Source: Eulemur rufifrons
Lineage: Eukaryota; Chordata; Mammalia; Primates; Lemuridae
NCBI RefSeq assembly: GCF_041146395.1
Contig: NC_090996.1
Coordinates: 28,110,738 to 28,174,737 of the forward strand
DNA length: 64,000 nt
Direction of reading: 5' to 3'
Part shown: positions 1 through 12,609 of the stretch, piece by piece
Numbering within the stretch: the first letter of the stretch is position 1
How the letters are laid out: each line of letters begins with the position of its first letter
Made by a program: the position numbers and the translations under genes
Notes under the pieces: model-generated
Told to the model about the DNA's origin: nothing
Databases searched by the model: none
The model's input: only the letters and a program-made list of their open reading frames with translations

Positions 1-650
1 AACAGTGCAGCCGCTGTGGGAAACACACTGGCAGTTCCTCCCCAGGTTAAACATAAAATTGCATGGGACCCAGCAATTCCACTCCTAGGTATGTGCCCAA
101 GAGAACCAAAAACATCCGTCCACTCAAAATCTTGCATACAAATGTTCATGGCGGCATTACTCTCTGCACCCTCAGTACTCTCGGATTCAGCCAAAAAGCA
201 GAAACAACCCAGTTGGCCACCAACTGGTGAATGATACACAAAATGTGTTACACAAAATGGAATATTATTCAGCTACAGAAAGGAATGAAGCACTGGTACA
301 TGCTATAACATAGATGAACTGTGAAAACATCATGCTCAGCGAAAGACAGTCAGAAAGGACCACATATTACATAATAACGTTTATATGAAATGTTCGGAAT
401 AGGCAAATCCGTAGCAATAGAAGGTAGATGAGTGGTTGCCAGGGGCTGGGGACTGGGGATGGGAGGAAACGGACAGTGACTGCTGATGGGTACAGGGTTT
501 CTTTTGGGGATGATGAAATGTTCTAAAATTGATGATGGTGATGATCACACAACTCTGAGTATACTAAAAACCATTGAATTGTTCACTTTAAACGGGTCAA
601 CTGTATGGTATGTGAATTATATCTCAACAAAGCTGTTTTTAAAGAAAAGA
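1..650 (+). mobile_element. L1M-type 3' end, sense
   Basis: The sequence matches the end of L1 ORF2 (CCAGCAATTCCACTCCTAGG; GGAATATTATTCAGC) and the old L1 3' tail (TAAAAACCATTGAATTGTTC, GTGAATTATATCTCAAC). It is cut by the window start. Confidence 0.85.
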
Positions 651-1640
<990 letters not shown>

Positions 1641-1657
1641 AAAGAATCGACGGAAGT

Positions 1658-1920
1658 TAGCTGGTTGAGGTGGCTCACGCCTGTAATCTCAGCACTTTGA
1701 GAGGCCAAAGTGGGAGGATCATTTGAGGCCAGGGGTTGGAGACCAGCCTGGGCAATGCCCATAGCTGGGTGTGGTGGTGTGCACCTATAGTCTTAGCTAC
1801 TTCCCGGAGGCTAAGGAGGATCACTTAAGCCCAGGAGTTGGAGGTGGCAGTGAGCTATGATAATGCCACTACACTCCAGCCTGGGTGACCAAGTGAGACC
1901 CTGTGTCTAAAAGAAAGAAG
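1658..1920 (+). mobile_element. Alu, sense, old
   Basis: GGTGGCTCACGCCTGTAATC at the 5' end, two arms with internal deletion, and a degenerate purine-rich tail. It lies directly after the partial Alu at 1476-1640. Confidence 0.85.
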
Positions 1921-2530
1921 AGGGACGCGAGGGAGGGAGGGAGGAGGAAGGATGGACTAAAGCAGACTGGGCATTGGAAAAACAACACAGGCCAGAGGCT
2001 GAGTGGGGGAGGCAGCAGGCACAGTGCGTACCGTGGAGAACTGGAGAGAGCACACACAGTCCCCTCAGCTCCCGTTGTTGCCATATGGGAATGTGGGCCA
2101 ATGCTGCCAGAGCTTTCTGTTTATTAAAAGAGACTGGAAATCTGGATTTGTGTGTTTGTGAGAATTGGCCTGATTTTCTGATTAATCTTAGAATATTAAA
2201 CATGGTGCAGCCAAACAAAATATGTCTGGTGGCTGCGTGTGATACAAGGACAGCCGGTTTGTGGCCTGTCTTAGAGAGCCTGTTACTAAAGAAAAGATAT
2301 GAGATGCAGGTACCCACTCTTGCCCTCACAGGACCAACAGCTCCTGGCAGCAGACAGAATTCAACAGGTGGCACTCAGCCCCACCCCTGCCTGATTTCCG
2401 TGTGGCTTGAGTACTTCACTGCCCCGTACTGGACCTCAGGCCTCTTCTATGAAAGGAGGGGCAGACCAGATGTCCTCAGGATCTCTCTCAGCTCTGATGT
2501 TCTAACACTTCACCTCCTTTAAGATTCTGC
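1921..2530. other. Unique sequence without recognised gene
   Basis: Overlapping ORFs on both strands exist (for example 1974-2522 +, 182 codons). None has a start context, splice frame or motif that I can support. Confidence 0.35.
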
Positions 2531-2816
2531 CCCAGGCTGAGCAAGGTGGCTCATACCTGTAGTCCTAGTACCTTGGGAGGCCGACGTGGGAAGATCCCTT
2601 GAGGTCAAGAGTTGGAAACCAGCCTGGGTAATAGTGAGACCCGCATCTCTATAAAAAATAAAAAAGTTAGCCAGGCATGGTGGTACACCAGCTACTAGGG
2701 AGGCCTGATTCCTTGAGCCCAGGAGTTGGAGGTTGCAGTGCACTATGATGACGCCGATGCATTCCAGGCTGGGTGACAGACAGACCCTGCCTCAAAAAAA
2801 AAAAAAAAAAAAAAAA
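2531..2816 (+). mobile_element. Alu, sense
   Basis: Alu 5' start (CAAGGTGGCTCATACCTGTA), both arms and a pure A tail at about 2793-2816. Confidence 0.9.
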
Positions 2817-2864
2817 TCTGCCCCAAAGGTAACCCAGGGGACAATCTTAGGTTTTGTGTGTGTG

Positions 2865-3010
2865 TTTGTATTTTATTTTTAATTGACAAATAATAACTGT
2901 GTATGTTTATGCGGTACAATGTTATGTTTTGATATAGGTATACATTATGCAATGATTAGATCAAGCCAATTAACATACGCATCACCGCATATACTTGTTT
3001 TTTTATAGTG
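2865..3010 (-). mobile_element. L1 3' UTR fragment, antisense
   Basis: Matches the L1 3' UTR text with ATGTTATGTTTTGATATAGG and TCAAGCCAATTAACATACGC. A second fragment of the same type occurs at 11413-11530. Confidence 0.7.
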
Positions 3011-3029
3011 TGTCTAGGTTTTTTTTGTT

Positions 3030-3310
3030 GGTGGTTTTTTTGAGATAGAGTCCCACTCTATCGCCCAGCTAGAGTGCAGTGGTGTCATCATAGCTCACAG
3101 CAACCTCAAACTCCTGGGCTCAAGCGATCCTCCTGCCTCAGCCTCCTGAGTAACTGGGACCACAAGTGTGTGCCACCACATCCATTTTTTGTAGAAACAG
3201 GGTCTTGCTCTTGCTCAGGCTGGTCTCAAACTCCTGACCTCAAGCAATCCAACTGCCATGGCCTCCCCAGGTGCTAGGATCACAGGCTTAAGCCACTGTG
3301 CCTGGCTAGT
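3030..3310 (-). mobile_element. Alu, antisense
   Basis: T-run, GAGATAGAGTCCCACTCT, then both arms, ending GCCACTGTGCCTGGC. Confidence 0.9.
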
Positions 3311-3425
3311 TTTTTTTAAATTGTGGTAAAATATGCATAACGTATAATTTACCCTTCGTGACATTTAACACATTCACCATCATCATGATCTAATTTCAGA
3401 ATATTTTCATCCCTCCCAACAATCT
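3311..3425 (-). mobile_element. L1M fragment, antisense
   Basis: TTGTGGTAAAATATGCATAA and ATTTCAGAATATTTTCATC resemble the antisense L1M 3' region, which recurs at 6046, 30985, 36300, 54565 and 62180. Confidence 0.6.
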
Positions 3426-4428
3426 GTCTTTCATGTCCCTGAGTTTCAAGAAAAAAGAGGCTCCTATCTGATCCAGAAATGTGTAGCCTTTAGAAAGGTA
3501 GGCTGCAGACGAAAGGAGAAAAGGAAGGAGAAAGAAGCACGTGATTGCATGTCAGATGTTAGCATCTCCGGTCCAGGGCATGCCTGCACCGGCCAACAGC
3601 AAGGTTGGCGTGGCTGTCCTGTGACCTCAAAAAGCCCTTCACCATCAGCTCAGTACAAACAGAAAGCCGCTTGCTGCCTCGGGCTCAGCTGTCATTTCCC
3701 ACTCAGGTAAAAAGCATTTCATCCTAATATTCCACACCGAGAGCTTCCAGCAGGAAAACCCTCCTGAGTTTGCAACTCCCCTCCCCTGACCCCCCAACAC
3801 AGCTAGGAAATGGTAGAAGAGGCTTCGGAAAGGAAGTGCATCCGTGAGCCCCCAGAACTCCATTTGGGGGGCCCTCTCCTGCACTCCTTGAGCAGCTTAT
3901 AGCTTTAGAGACCCACACATAATCACGGCAACGTCTACGCCTGGCCTGTCTCTTATTAGCAAGAAGGGAAGTGAGAACCGCCAGTCCTCAAAGCCTTCCT
4001 TCCTGTCCCCAGGGCGTTGGCGTAGCCAGTTGCAGGGTAAACTGAGAAAATAGAGACACTGCAGCAAGTTTGCCAGTAAGATAATTGTGCCCAGGTGAAA
4101 GTTCGGCCTTTTGGTGAAATGATGTTAGGATTTATATGCTCTTTCTTTTATGAAAGGAGGTTGAAAGCAGATGGGAGGTTTTATTTTATTTTAGTTTCGC
4201 AAAATGAAAAGTTGACTTTGTCCTAACCTTTCAGAAAATTTGCTGATCTGTGAAATGCTTGTGACTAAGAGCAGCCACGAGGAACTGTTCATGGTGTTCC
4301 ACCCCAGCATTGAACTTCTCCTGCTCATTGTGTTGATTATGGGACGTGTCAATGTGTCACAAAGTAAACAGTAGCATCATAAACCCCCATCTACCTTCCC
4401 TGGGCAGCAAAAATTATCAATAAAGGCC
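3426..4428. other. Unique sequence without recognised gene
   Basis: There are no interspersed-repeat hallmarks. Short antisense ORFs at 3645-3918 are unsupported. Confidence 0.35.
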
Positions 4429-4444
4429 AAGCTTGCTTAATCTT

Positions 4445-4786
4445 TTTTTTTTTTTTTTTTTTTTGAGACAGAGTCTCACTCTGTTGCCCAGGCTAGAGTG
4501 AGTGCCGTGGCGTCAGCCTAGCTCACAGCAACCTCAAACTCCTGAGCTCAGGCAATCCTCCTGTCTCAGCCTCCCGAGTAGCTGGGACTACAGGCATGCA
4601 CCACCATGCCCGGCTAATTTTTTCTATATATATTTTTTAGCTGTCCATATAATGTCTTTCTATTTTTTAGTAGAGATGGGGTCTCGCTCTTGCTCAGGCT
4701 GGTCTCGAACTCCTGAGCTCAAATGATCCGCCCACCTCGGCCTCCCAGAGTGCTAGGATTACGGGCGTGAGCCACCGCGCCCGGCT
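4445..4786 (-). mobile_element. Lemur-type Alu, antisense, young
   Basis: Full-length element with the A/T-rich linker, flanked by a perfect 16-bp target-site duplication AAGCTTGCTTAATCTT at 4429-4444 and 4787-4802. Confidence 0.95.
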
Positions 4787-5294
4787 AAGCTTGCTTAATC
4801 TTTACCCTTGCCTACTTCCTCCTGAATTATTACAAAGCAAAACTCAGATATCCTATCATTTCGACTGTAAATATTTCAGTACATATCTCTAAAAGATAAA
4901 GACTCCTTTTGAGAAAACATAACTGCAATATGATACTCTAGTAATTTCTTATCATCATTAAATATCCTGTTAGGGTTCAAATTTCTCTCTCTCTGTCTTT
5001 TAGTTTGTTCAAATCAGAATCTAAATGAGGTCCCTACGTTGCAATTAGTTGATAAGTCTCTCTTAATATATAGGTTCTTTCTCCATCCTTGTTTTTGCCT
5101 CCTTCCAATTTATTTGTTGAAGAACTAGGTCATTTGTCCTAAAGAGTTTCCACAGTGAAGTCATTTCAAACACCTCAAAGTCTTTTGTAATTCCTATGAA
5201 TTGGTAGTTGGATCTACAGGCTTGTTTGTATTTAGGTTCGATTTTTTCAAATTTGTTTTTCTTTTTTTTTTTAAATAAAATTTGTTTTCTTAAA

Positions 5295-5418
5295 AAATAG
5301 TAGAGATGGGGTCTCGCTTTTGCTCAGGCTGGTCTCGAACTCCTGAGCTCAAACAATCCTCCCACCTCGGCCTCCCAGAGTGCTAGGATTACAGGCATGA
5401 GCCACCATGCCCAGCCTA
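5295..5418 (-). mobile_element. Alu left-arm fragment, antisense
   Basis: TAGTAGAGATGGGGTCTCGC to GCCACCATGCCCAGCC; only the 5' arm in antisense orientation is present. Confidence 0.85.
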
Positions 5419-5429
5419 GGTCCAATTTT

Positions 5430-6045
5430 TTTGCTGAAAAATATCCCCAAATTGGTGTGATTTCATCACAGACACACCATGACCACTGTCTCTCTGTGGT
5501 TTCAGCAGCCATTGATGTTTGACGTCATGACCCAGCAATTCATTAGGAGTGATTTTATATTTCTGTTTGGTGAGGTCATTGGGTGACCAACCCCTCCTGG
5601 TTCACCTGGGACTTCCCCTGTTTCAGCGCCTTCACTCGAGTGTCCCAGGAAACCACTCAGTCCTAGGCAAACCTGGGCAGTTGGTCAACGTGGGAAGTCG
5701 TGTTTTTAGGAAGTGATTCTTCCCACCCATCCCTGCCTCCCTTTGCCATACTGGAGAAGTCGGAGTCAGGATGTGGGAAACAGATCAGAGAACGCAGGGT
5801 GAGGGCTTCCATATCAAGCAGCCAGTCTCGGGTATAGTTGGCACGTAAGTGGTTGCCTGCCTAGCCTCCATTTCCACCTCCTTGCGATACCCTGGTTTTT
5901 GCTTACGTGATGATCCCTACCCACAGCCCACGTGCTTCAGCGCAGCCGAGGACTCCCCAGCTCTGGGAACTGGCTTTAACCTTCCAGAGCCAGCGAGCTA
6001 CAAGGGGTGATTTGCTAGGGGCATTTTTGGAAAATACTTCCTCAT
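5430..6045. other. Unique sequence without recognised gene
   Basis: No repeat or coding signal was recognised between the Alu fragment and the L1M remnant. Confidence 0.35.
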
Positions 6046-6850
6046 TCTGTCCTTTTAACTTACCATAAAATTCAACCATTTTAAGCATACCATTCAATGA
6101 TTTTTAGTAAATTATTGAATTTTGCAACCATCACCACAATATATGATAGTTCTAGAACTCTTCGTCATCCCAATAAGATCCTTCATGCCCATTTATAGGC
6201 AACTCCATTCCTATCCGTAACCCTAGGCAACCATAATCTACTTTCTGTCTCTAAGGATTTGCCTTTTCTGAACATTTCATATAGCTGAAATCATACACTA
6301 TATGGTCTTTTATGACTGGTTTCTTCTACTTAGCATGTTTTCAAGGTTCATCAATGTTGTAACTTGTTATCAGTTCTTTATTCCTTTTTATTTTTCAATA
6401 GTATTACATTAACTAGATCGCATTTTGTTTATCCATTCATCAGTTGATGGACATTCGGGTTGTTTCTACTTTTTTGGCCATTATGAATAATGCTCCCATA
6501 AACATTCCTGTGCAAGTCTTTGTGTGAACATACGTCTTCATTCCTCTCCATCACAAATATCCAGAAGTGAAACTGCTGGATCAATTTATGTTTACATTTT
6601 TAGTAACCCTCCCAACTGCTTTCCAAAGTGGCTGTACCATTTTACATTACTGCCAGCAATGTAATGTAAATAGGGTTCCTATTTCTCTACATCCTCACCA
6701 CTTGCTACTCTGTCTTTTTGAATACAGCCATCCTGGTGGATATGAAATGGTATCTCATTGTGGTTCTAATTTGCATTTCTGTAACAATGAATGCTGTTTA
6801 GCATCTTTTCATGAAACATTTCCTCACTCTCCAGAGCAAGGCATGAAGAA
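6046..6850 (-). mobile_element. L1M 3' region, antisense
   Basis: Antisense L1M text: CTAGGCAACCATAATCTACT, CATTCATCAGTTGATGGACA, TTGTTTCTACTTTTTTGGCC, GAAACTGCTGGATCAA. It corresponds to the 3' UTR and the end of ORF2. Confidence 0.85.
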
Positions 6851-7130
6851 ACAATAGCCTTCCTTCTTCTAAAGTGATGTGAGGTCCAGGATCTGCCCAT
6901 CAGCCAGGATGGAGCTGACCCAGAGGAGGGCAGAGCTCAGTACACTATAAAGGTACAGGGTCAGATCCCTGATGAAGCAGGACGTGAAGTCCATCCAACC
7001 TCCAGATTCTTCAGCTACAGGAGCCAATACATCCTTTGTATTGTTTAAACCAACTTGAATTGGATTTTCTGTTATTTGCATTTTATTGAGCATACTAGAG
7101 CAAGACAAACTTCCTTACTGATACCGAGGC
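6851..7130 (+). mobile_element. Interspersed repeat remnant, LTR-like
   Basis: CTTCAGCTACAGGAGCCAAT followed by TTTAAACCAACTTGAATTGG and TTTTCTGTTATTTGCA resembles the 3' end of a high-copy mammalian repeat, probably an LTR. The family is not certain. Confidence 0.4.
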
Positions 7131-7149
7131 AAATACTGAGCATTTGGAA

Positions 7150-7680
7150 TCAACTTTGCATGCTTGCTGAGGTCAAGGCTAAGAACTCGATCCATATACT
7201 ACAAATGTAAGGAGGCAGCTATTGATAACTCCAGCAGAGACCTCGAGGAATTAGAGAGGATGGTTCAGAAGGAGAATGAGCTCAAACTGGGAAATTCAAG
7301 AAGAGAGCACCGAACTGAGCCACAACACAGAATATTATTAATATTTTAGCCAGAACTAAGACATTTTCAATAGTTCCTTTGTGAGAAAGAACAAGAAATT
7401 GATGATGTCAAAGTGAATCTCATTGTATAGAATACATAACCCCTTGTGTGCCTTTTTATTAAAGTTATGGAGTTCTCATTTCAGAGGTTGGGTTTAGTCA
7501 TTCTCCACTTACCCTTTTCTCATCTTCATGAAGTCCCCATAGCCCAAATATTGATGGAGAGGTCAAGTAAGTTATGTGACTTTGACACAAAAATAAGAAT
7601 TGCTTCTAGGGAGGGAGTTGTCTTTGTTGGTAAAGATGACGTGATAAATGCACGGGCTAGAAAGTGAGCCCCCTCTTCTT
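7150..7680 (+). other. Unidentified stretch with a short coding-like segment
   Basis: The frame at 7164-7349 includes SRDLEELERMVQKENELKL, which looks like a charged helical protein, but it has no ATG (TTG start), no splice context I can confirm, and stops soon after. It could be a degenerate retrocopy or chance. Confidence 0.2.
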
Positions 7681-8186
7681 CTCTGGCCTTAGGGGCCATG
7701 AGACCAAGGCCTCAAAGGAGAGGGAACCAGAAAAATAGAAAAAGAAGAAGGTGGGCTTCCAGGGGGACTCCTAGAGGGAGAGCATGAGGTTGCAAGCAGG
7801 GAATAGAAGAGGAAATAAGAAGCCGCTAAGATGACGGAAAGTGATGCCACTGTCTCATGTGACTCCACAGTTTCCCCTAAATTCCCCACTTGGTTGGCTG
7901 TTGTGGAAACGGAGTAAGAGGCTGAACCCACATCGGGTTTGACATGCTATGGGAAAGAGACAAGACACAACAAACCAGAACCCAAGAGGTGGGGGAGGCA
8001 GGAAAATATAAACCTCCCAGGAAGGAGCAGAGATCAAAGGGACGAACTTGGATTTCCACAGGTGCTGGGGCGTAGGACAGAGGCATTCCTTAGACAATTT
8101 TATATTTCATCTAGATCTATTACAACCATTACAATGGATGGCTTGGGAAATAGATGAATTCCTAGAAATTGGCACAAAAAAGGAAC

Positions 8187-8465
8187 AGAGACCAGGGGCA
8201 GTGGCTCACATCTGTAATCCCAGCAGTTTTGGAGGCTGAAATGGGAGGATCACTTGAGGCCAGGAGTTCGAGACCAGCCTAGGCAACATAGTGAGACATC
8301 ATCTCTATAAAAAATAGAAAAAATTAGCCTGGTATGGTGGTGTATGCCTGTAGCCCCAGTTACTCAGGAGGCTGAGCCAGGAGGATTGTTTAAGCCAGGA
8401 GTTCGAGACCAGCCTGGACAACATAGCAGGACCCCATCTCTACAAAAACAAATTTTAGAAAAAAG
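8187..8465 (+). mobile_element. Alu, sense, with duplicated left-arm segment
   Basis: Starts GGGGCAGTGGCTCACATCTG. After the right arm has begun, the text AGGAGTTCGAGACCAGCCT appears a second time (8263 and 8398), so the element ends with left-arm-type sequence instead of a normal right-arm end. Confidence 0.85.
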
Positions 8466-8775
8466 GAACAGAGTGCTAAAATAAACTTTTGAGTATTAAA
8501 GAAACTTAAGAGCAACCAAGACCTCCCTCCCCCAAAAAAGTTCAGGCGCAGATGGTTCTACAATCTGGGTTCCAAAGTGGTATAGATGACATGATACTTG
8601 TGTAACCTTCATTCCAAAACCAGATAAGATAAACATAAGACACTTATAGTTCCATTTCACTTATGAGTATAGAGGCCAAAACTCTAAATAAAATATTGTT
8701 TAACTAAATCCAACAATGTATTAAGAAAATAGGTATCTTTATAGTAGTTTCCTAGGGCTAATTAATAAAGTATCA

Positions 8776-9064
8776 CAAGCTGAGCACAGTGGCTCATGCC
8801 TGTAATCCCAGAACTTTGGAAGGCTGAGGTGGGAGAATCACTGAGGCCAGGAGTTTGAGACCAGCCTGGGCAACATAGCAAAACCCCATCTCTAAAAACA
8901 GATTTTTTTTTTTTAATTAGCTGGGCATGGTGGCATGTACCTGTAGTATCAGGAGGCTGAGGCAGGAGGATCGCCTGAGCCCAAGAATTTGAGTTTGCAG
9001 TGAGCTATGATGACACCACTGCACTCTAGCCCAGGCAACAGAGCAAGACCCTGTCTCAAAAACT
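8776..9064 (+). mobile_element. Alu, sense
   Basis: GAGCACAGTGGCTCATGCCT, mid A-rich linker at 8904-8917, right arm and a short tail. Confidence 0.9.
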
Positions 9065-9091
9065 TATAAAAATAAAAAAATTAGAATGTTA

Positions 9092-9415
9092 GGTTGGGCT
9101 TGGTGGCTCACACCTATTATTCTGGCACTTTGGAAGGCTGAGGCAGGAGGATCACTTGAAGCCAAGAGTTTGGGGGTCTCATTATGTTGCCCAGGCTGGT
9201 AGCAAACTCCTGGCCTCAAGTGATTTTGGACAACATAGTGAGACCCCATCTCTACAAAAAATTAAAAAATTGGCCAAGTGTGGTGGCTCATGCCTATAGC
9301 CCCAGCTACTCAGAAGGCTGAGGCAGGAGGACCTTTGTGCCCAGGAGTTTAAGGCTGCAGTGAACAGTGTTCATGTCACTGCACCCCAACCTGGGTGACA
9401 GAGCAAGATAACAAC
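9092..9415 (+). mobile_element. Alu, sense, with internal inverted Alu segment
   Basis: Both ends are sense Alu, but about 9170-9225 (GGTCTCATTATGTTGCCCAG, CAAACTCCTGGCCTCAAGTG) is Alu in the opposite orientation. The element is an internal inversion or a recombinant. Confidence 0.8.
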
Positions 9416-9479
9416 AAAAAAAGAATATTATACCAATAGGCAATGTAACAAAGTAGTCCCCCTTCCAGAATTATGTCAT

Positions 9480-9650
9480 GAGGCATTTTTATTCCACAAA
9501 TGTTTATTGAGTGGTTACCACGTACTAAGTGCTATGCTAAATGCTCTTCTTACCGGGTGCCCTAAATTTAATGCCCTTTACAGCCTTATGCAATATGTTC
9601 CTTTACGACCCCACCTTACAGATGCACACCGTAAAGTCTGCTTCCCCACT
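9480..9650 (+). mobile_element. MIR-like SINE
   Basis: ACAAATGTTTATTGAGTGGT, AAGTGCTATGCTAAATGCTC and CTTACAGATG resemble the MIR core and flanks. Confidence 0.55.
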
Positions 9651-10224
9651 GTGAGCCACGTGGCCCTGGAGAATCGTATCCCCCTTTCTGAAAAACAAGA
9701 GCCTGAGCTCTGCCACCAGCACAGTGAGTTTTCTGCTCTATGTCAGAGGCCACTGGAGAGCATCATCCCTATTCAGTGTGCCAGGACACACGGGTCAGCA
9801 GAAACCAGGCCGGGAAGTTTGCACAGAGGAAGACTGACAGGCTTTGGCTGGCTGTCATTATGTCCTCTCTCTCAGGAGGATTCTGGTTCTAGGCGGAACC
9901 CCAACTTTCTCATTTATAGCTCTCGTTTCCCCAGCTGCAGGGGGAGCTCTGTTTATGTGTTCATCTGGCAGATGACTCAGCCAGAGGCTAAAAAGCTGAC
10001 TGAGCGCTGGTGAACCCTTGGGGAAGAACTAAAACTGGTGACGCTGACTGCTCTCAAAGCCAGCGAAGCCATTCACACACGGTGGATGGATGCCCAGAAA
10101 ACTCTGGGTCCCACCCTTAGAGATGCCTATTCCTGGGGCTTCTGTTCTTTTCAGAGGAACTCTGCACAGCCTCCTCACCCTCACTGGAAGACCACTGTTG
10201 CTTCCCGGCTTCCAGGCTGCACCA

Positions 10225-10440
10225 GTCTACTGTGAAAACTTGGGATCTAATCCCAGCTCTGCCGGTTCCTAGTTGTGTGAACTCCAGGAAGGTATTGAGC
10301 CTCTTTCTAAGCTTTAGTTTACTCATCTGTAAAATGGAATCAATAAAAGTAGCTCCCTCATAGGTCGTTATGAGGAATAAACAAGGTGACATATGCAAAT
10401 GGCTTAGCACAGTGCCTTGCATACCATGGCCCATTACATG
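10225..10440 (+). mobile_element. MIR SINE
   Basis: TAGTTGTGTGAACTCCAGGA, TTTACTCATCTGTAAAATGG and TAGCACAGTGCCTTGCAT are clear MIR landmarks. Confidence 0.8.
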
Positions 10441-10722
10441 TGAATTACATGTTGGCAGTTGTGGCTGTCGTTACTACTACTATGTCCCATCTGAGGCTGA
10501 AGCAGAAGTGCAGCTAGCAGCGGTGGCTTTCATGAAATCATTTAATCTCTTAAAGTCCTTGACCAAGACTCTAATGGTCATGTAGTCCAAGCTTCCATGT
10601 GATGTCTGATCCTACCAGGTTGTCTATAAGTGCCATTCTCTTCTATCAGATAGCTCATTCCATCTTTTGGACTATGAGAAAGTTCTACCTTCTTGCAAAG
10701 GACATTTAGAGAGTTGCTTTCT

Positions 10723-11088
10723 AGCCAGGCGTGGTGGCTCATGCCTGTAATCCTAACACTCTGGGAGGCCGAGGCGGGTGGATCGTTTGATCTCAGGAGT
10801 TCGAGAACAGCCTGAGCAAGAGAGCGAGACCCCATCTCTACTAAAAATAGAAAGAAATTATATGGACAGCTAAAATATATATATAGAAAAAATTACCCGG
10901 GCATGGTGGCACATGCCTATAGTCCCAGCTACTTGGGAGGCTGAGGCAGGAGGATCGCTTGAGCCCAGGAGTTTGAGGTTGCTGTGAGCTAGGCTGACGC
11001 CACGGCACTCTGGTCCGGGCAACAGAGTGACACACTGTCTCAAAAAAAAATAATAACAAAATAAATAAATAAATAAATAAAATAGAAT
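10723..11088 (+). mobile_element. Lemur-type Alu, sense
   Basis: Full element with linker, ending in a (AAAT)n-type tail. Flanked by the perfect 15-bp duplication AGAGAGTTGCTTTCT at 10708-10722 and 11089-11103. Confidence 0.95.
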
Positions 11089-11116
11089 AGAGAGTTGCTT
11101 TCTGGGTTAAATTTTT

Positions 11117-11412
11117 TCTTTTTTTTTTTTTGGAGTCAAGTTCTCTCTCTGTCATCTGGGCTAGAGTATAGTGACATCATCATAGCTTACTGCCACCTCC
11201 AACTCCTGGGCTCCAAGGTTCCTGCTGCCTCAGCCTCCTGAGTAGCTGGAACTACAGACCTGCACCACCATGCCTCACTAATTTTTTCCACTTTTAGTAG
11301 GACAGGGTCTTGTTCTTGCTCAAGCTGGTCTCGAACTCTTGACCTCAAGTGATCCTCCCGCTTCGGCCTCCCAGAGAGCTGGGATTACGGGCGTGAGCCA
11401 CCGCGCCCGGCC
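11117..11412 (-). mobile_element. Alu, antisense
   Basis: T-run, TGTCATCTGGGCTAGAGTAT, both arms, ending GCCACCGCGCCCGGCC. Confidence 0.9.
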
Positions 11413-11530
11413 CATAAAACATTTTAATACATGTATACAATGCATAACAATCAAGTCAGGGTGATTGGGGTAGCCATTATCTCAAACATTTATCTTTTCT
11501 TTACGTTGGGAACATTCCAATTCTCATTTT
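11413..11530 (-). mobile_element. L1 3' UTR fragment, antisense
   Basis: CATTTTAATACATGTATACA and GGGGTAGCCATTATCTCAAA match the same L1 3' UTR family as 2865-3010. Confidence 0.55.
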
Positions 11531-11589
11531 GTTTTGAAGACTTCTCTATGGATCACGACAGGGAGAAAGGAAAAAAATCTCAAGTCTGA

Positions 11590-12040
11590 GAAAACAGTTT
11601 TATTACTCAAGGTTCTCCAGTGAAACAGAACCAATAGATTGGTTGGGCAATTGATCGATTGCTTATATGTTATTGTAAAGAATTGGCTCACGTGATCATG
11701 GAGGCCGAAAAGTCCCAAGATCTGCAGTCGGCAAGCGGGAGACCCAGGAGCGCTGACGGTGTAAGTTCCAGCCCAAGTCCGAGTCTGAAGGCAGGAGACT
11801 AATGTCCCAGCTCCAACACAAGCAGGGAGAGCAAATTCTCCCTTAGCCTTTCTGTTCATCTGGCCTCCAGTGGACTAGATGAGGCCCACCCACACTGGGG
11901 AGGGCCACCTGCTTTCCTGAGCCCACCGATTCAAGTTTAATCTTGTCCAGAAACACCCTTCATAGACACACCCAGAATAATGTTTAATCAACCATCTGGG
12001 CACCCCATGCACCATGAAGTTGACACATAACAGAGATAAA
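11590..12040 (-). mobile_element. Old high-copy interspersed repeat, family uncertain
   Basis: CAAGGTTCTCCAGTGAAACA, GAATTGGCTCACGTGATCAT, AAGATCTGCAGTCGGCAAGC and CACACCCAGAATAATGTTTA are familiar landmarks of a widespread mammalian repeat (old L1- or LTR-associated). The orientation is a guess. Confidence 0.6.
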
Positions 12041-12475
12041 GCTTTCAAAGGCCAAGAGTACTTGGAAAGCATTCAGCCCAGCTTCTACTTATTTCTGTGG
12101 GTGGCCTCTCCACTCCTGCTCCTGCACCCCAGAGCTCCACCCAGCAACAGAAAATTCTCTCTCGCACACACACACAGAGCTGTGGTCACAGCCCAGGAGT
12201 CACCCAGCCAGAACAACAGGAGTCAGTAGCAGTCCCTTCGGCAATCCCACCCTCCTCCCCACCTAGGATCTATAGGTTACTCACCCTCAGCCCACAGGGC
12301 AAAGCCTGCCAGGACCACTGCCAATTCTCTAGGAAAACAAGAGAAGCATCTGGAAGTGGCTGAGAAATCCCGAGGGCCTGCCACCAGACGCTGTTGGGAA
12401 GTGTCCAGTCACCAAGGATGAACCTAAATGTCTCTTGGGGGTGGATCTGGGGGACAGCCGCCAGACAGCCACCAG

Positions 12476-12476
<1 letters not shown>

Positions 12477-12509
<33 letters not shown>
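12477..12509 (+). repeat. (TG)n microsatellite
   Basis: About 16 uninterrupted TG units. The Cys-Val ORFs over it are artefacts. Confidence 0.95.
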
Positions 12510-12511
<2 letters not shown>

Positions 12512-12609
12512 CTATTCAGGATCAGCTCAGGACTGGCACCTTCCGTCCTCAATCTCTGTCAATCGTCATCCCACAGAGCACCCAACCCAAAACAGCAGCA
12601 CATACGTCA

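Noticed and set aside
1974..2522. 182-codon ORF upstream of GSPT1
   Set aside because: It partly overlaps an Alu flank, has no recognisable motif, and competes with a 155-codon ORF on the opposite strand.
9507..10013. 168-codon ORF
   Set aside because: It begins within MIR-like sequence, shows no domain or family resemblance, and has no splice or promoter context.
10723..11088. tRNA-like A and B box sequences
   Set aside because: The GGTGGCTCA and GTTCGAGA boxes are the internal Pol III promoter of Alu elements; no cloverleaf tRNA was found.
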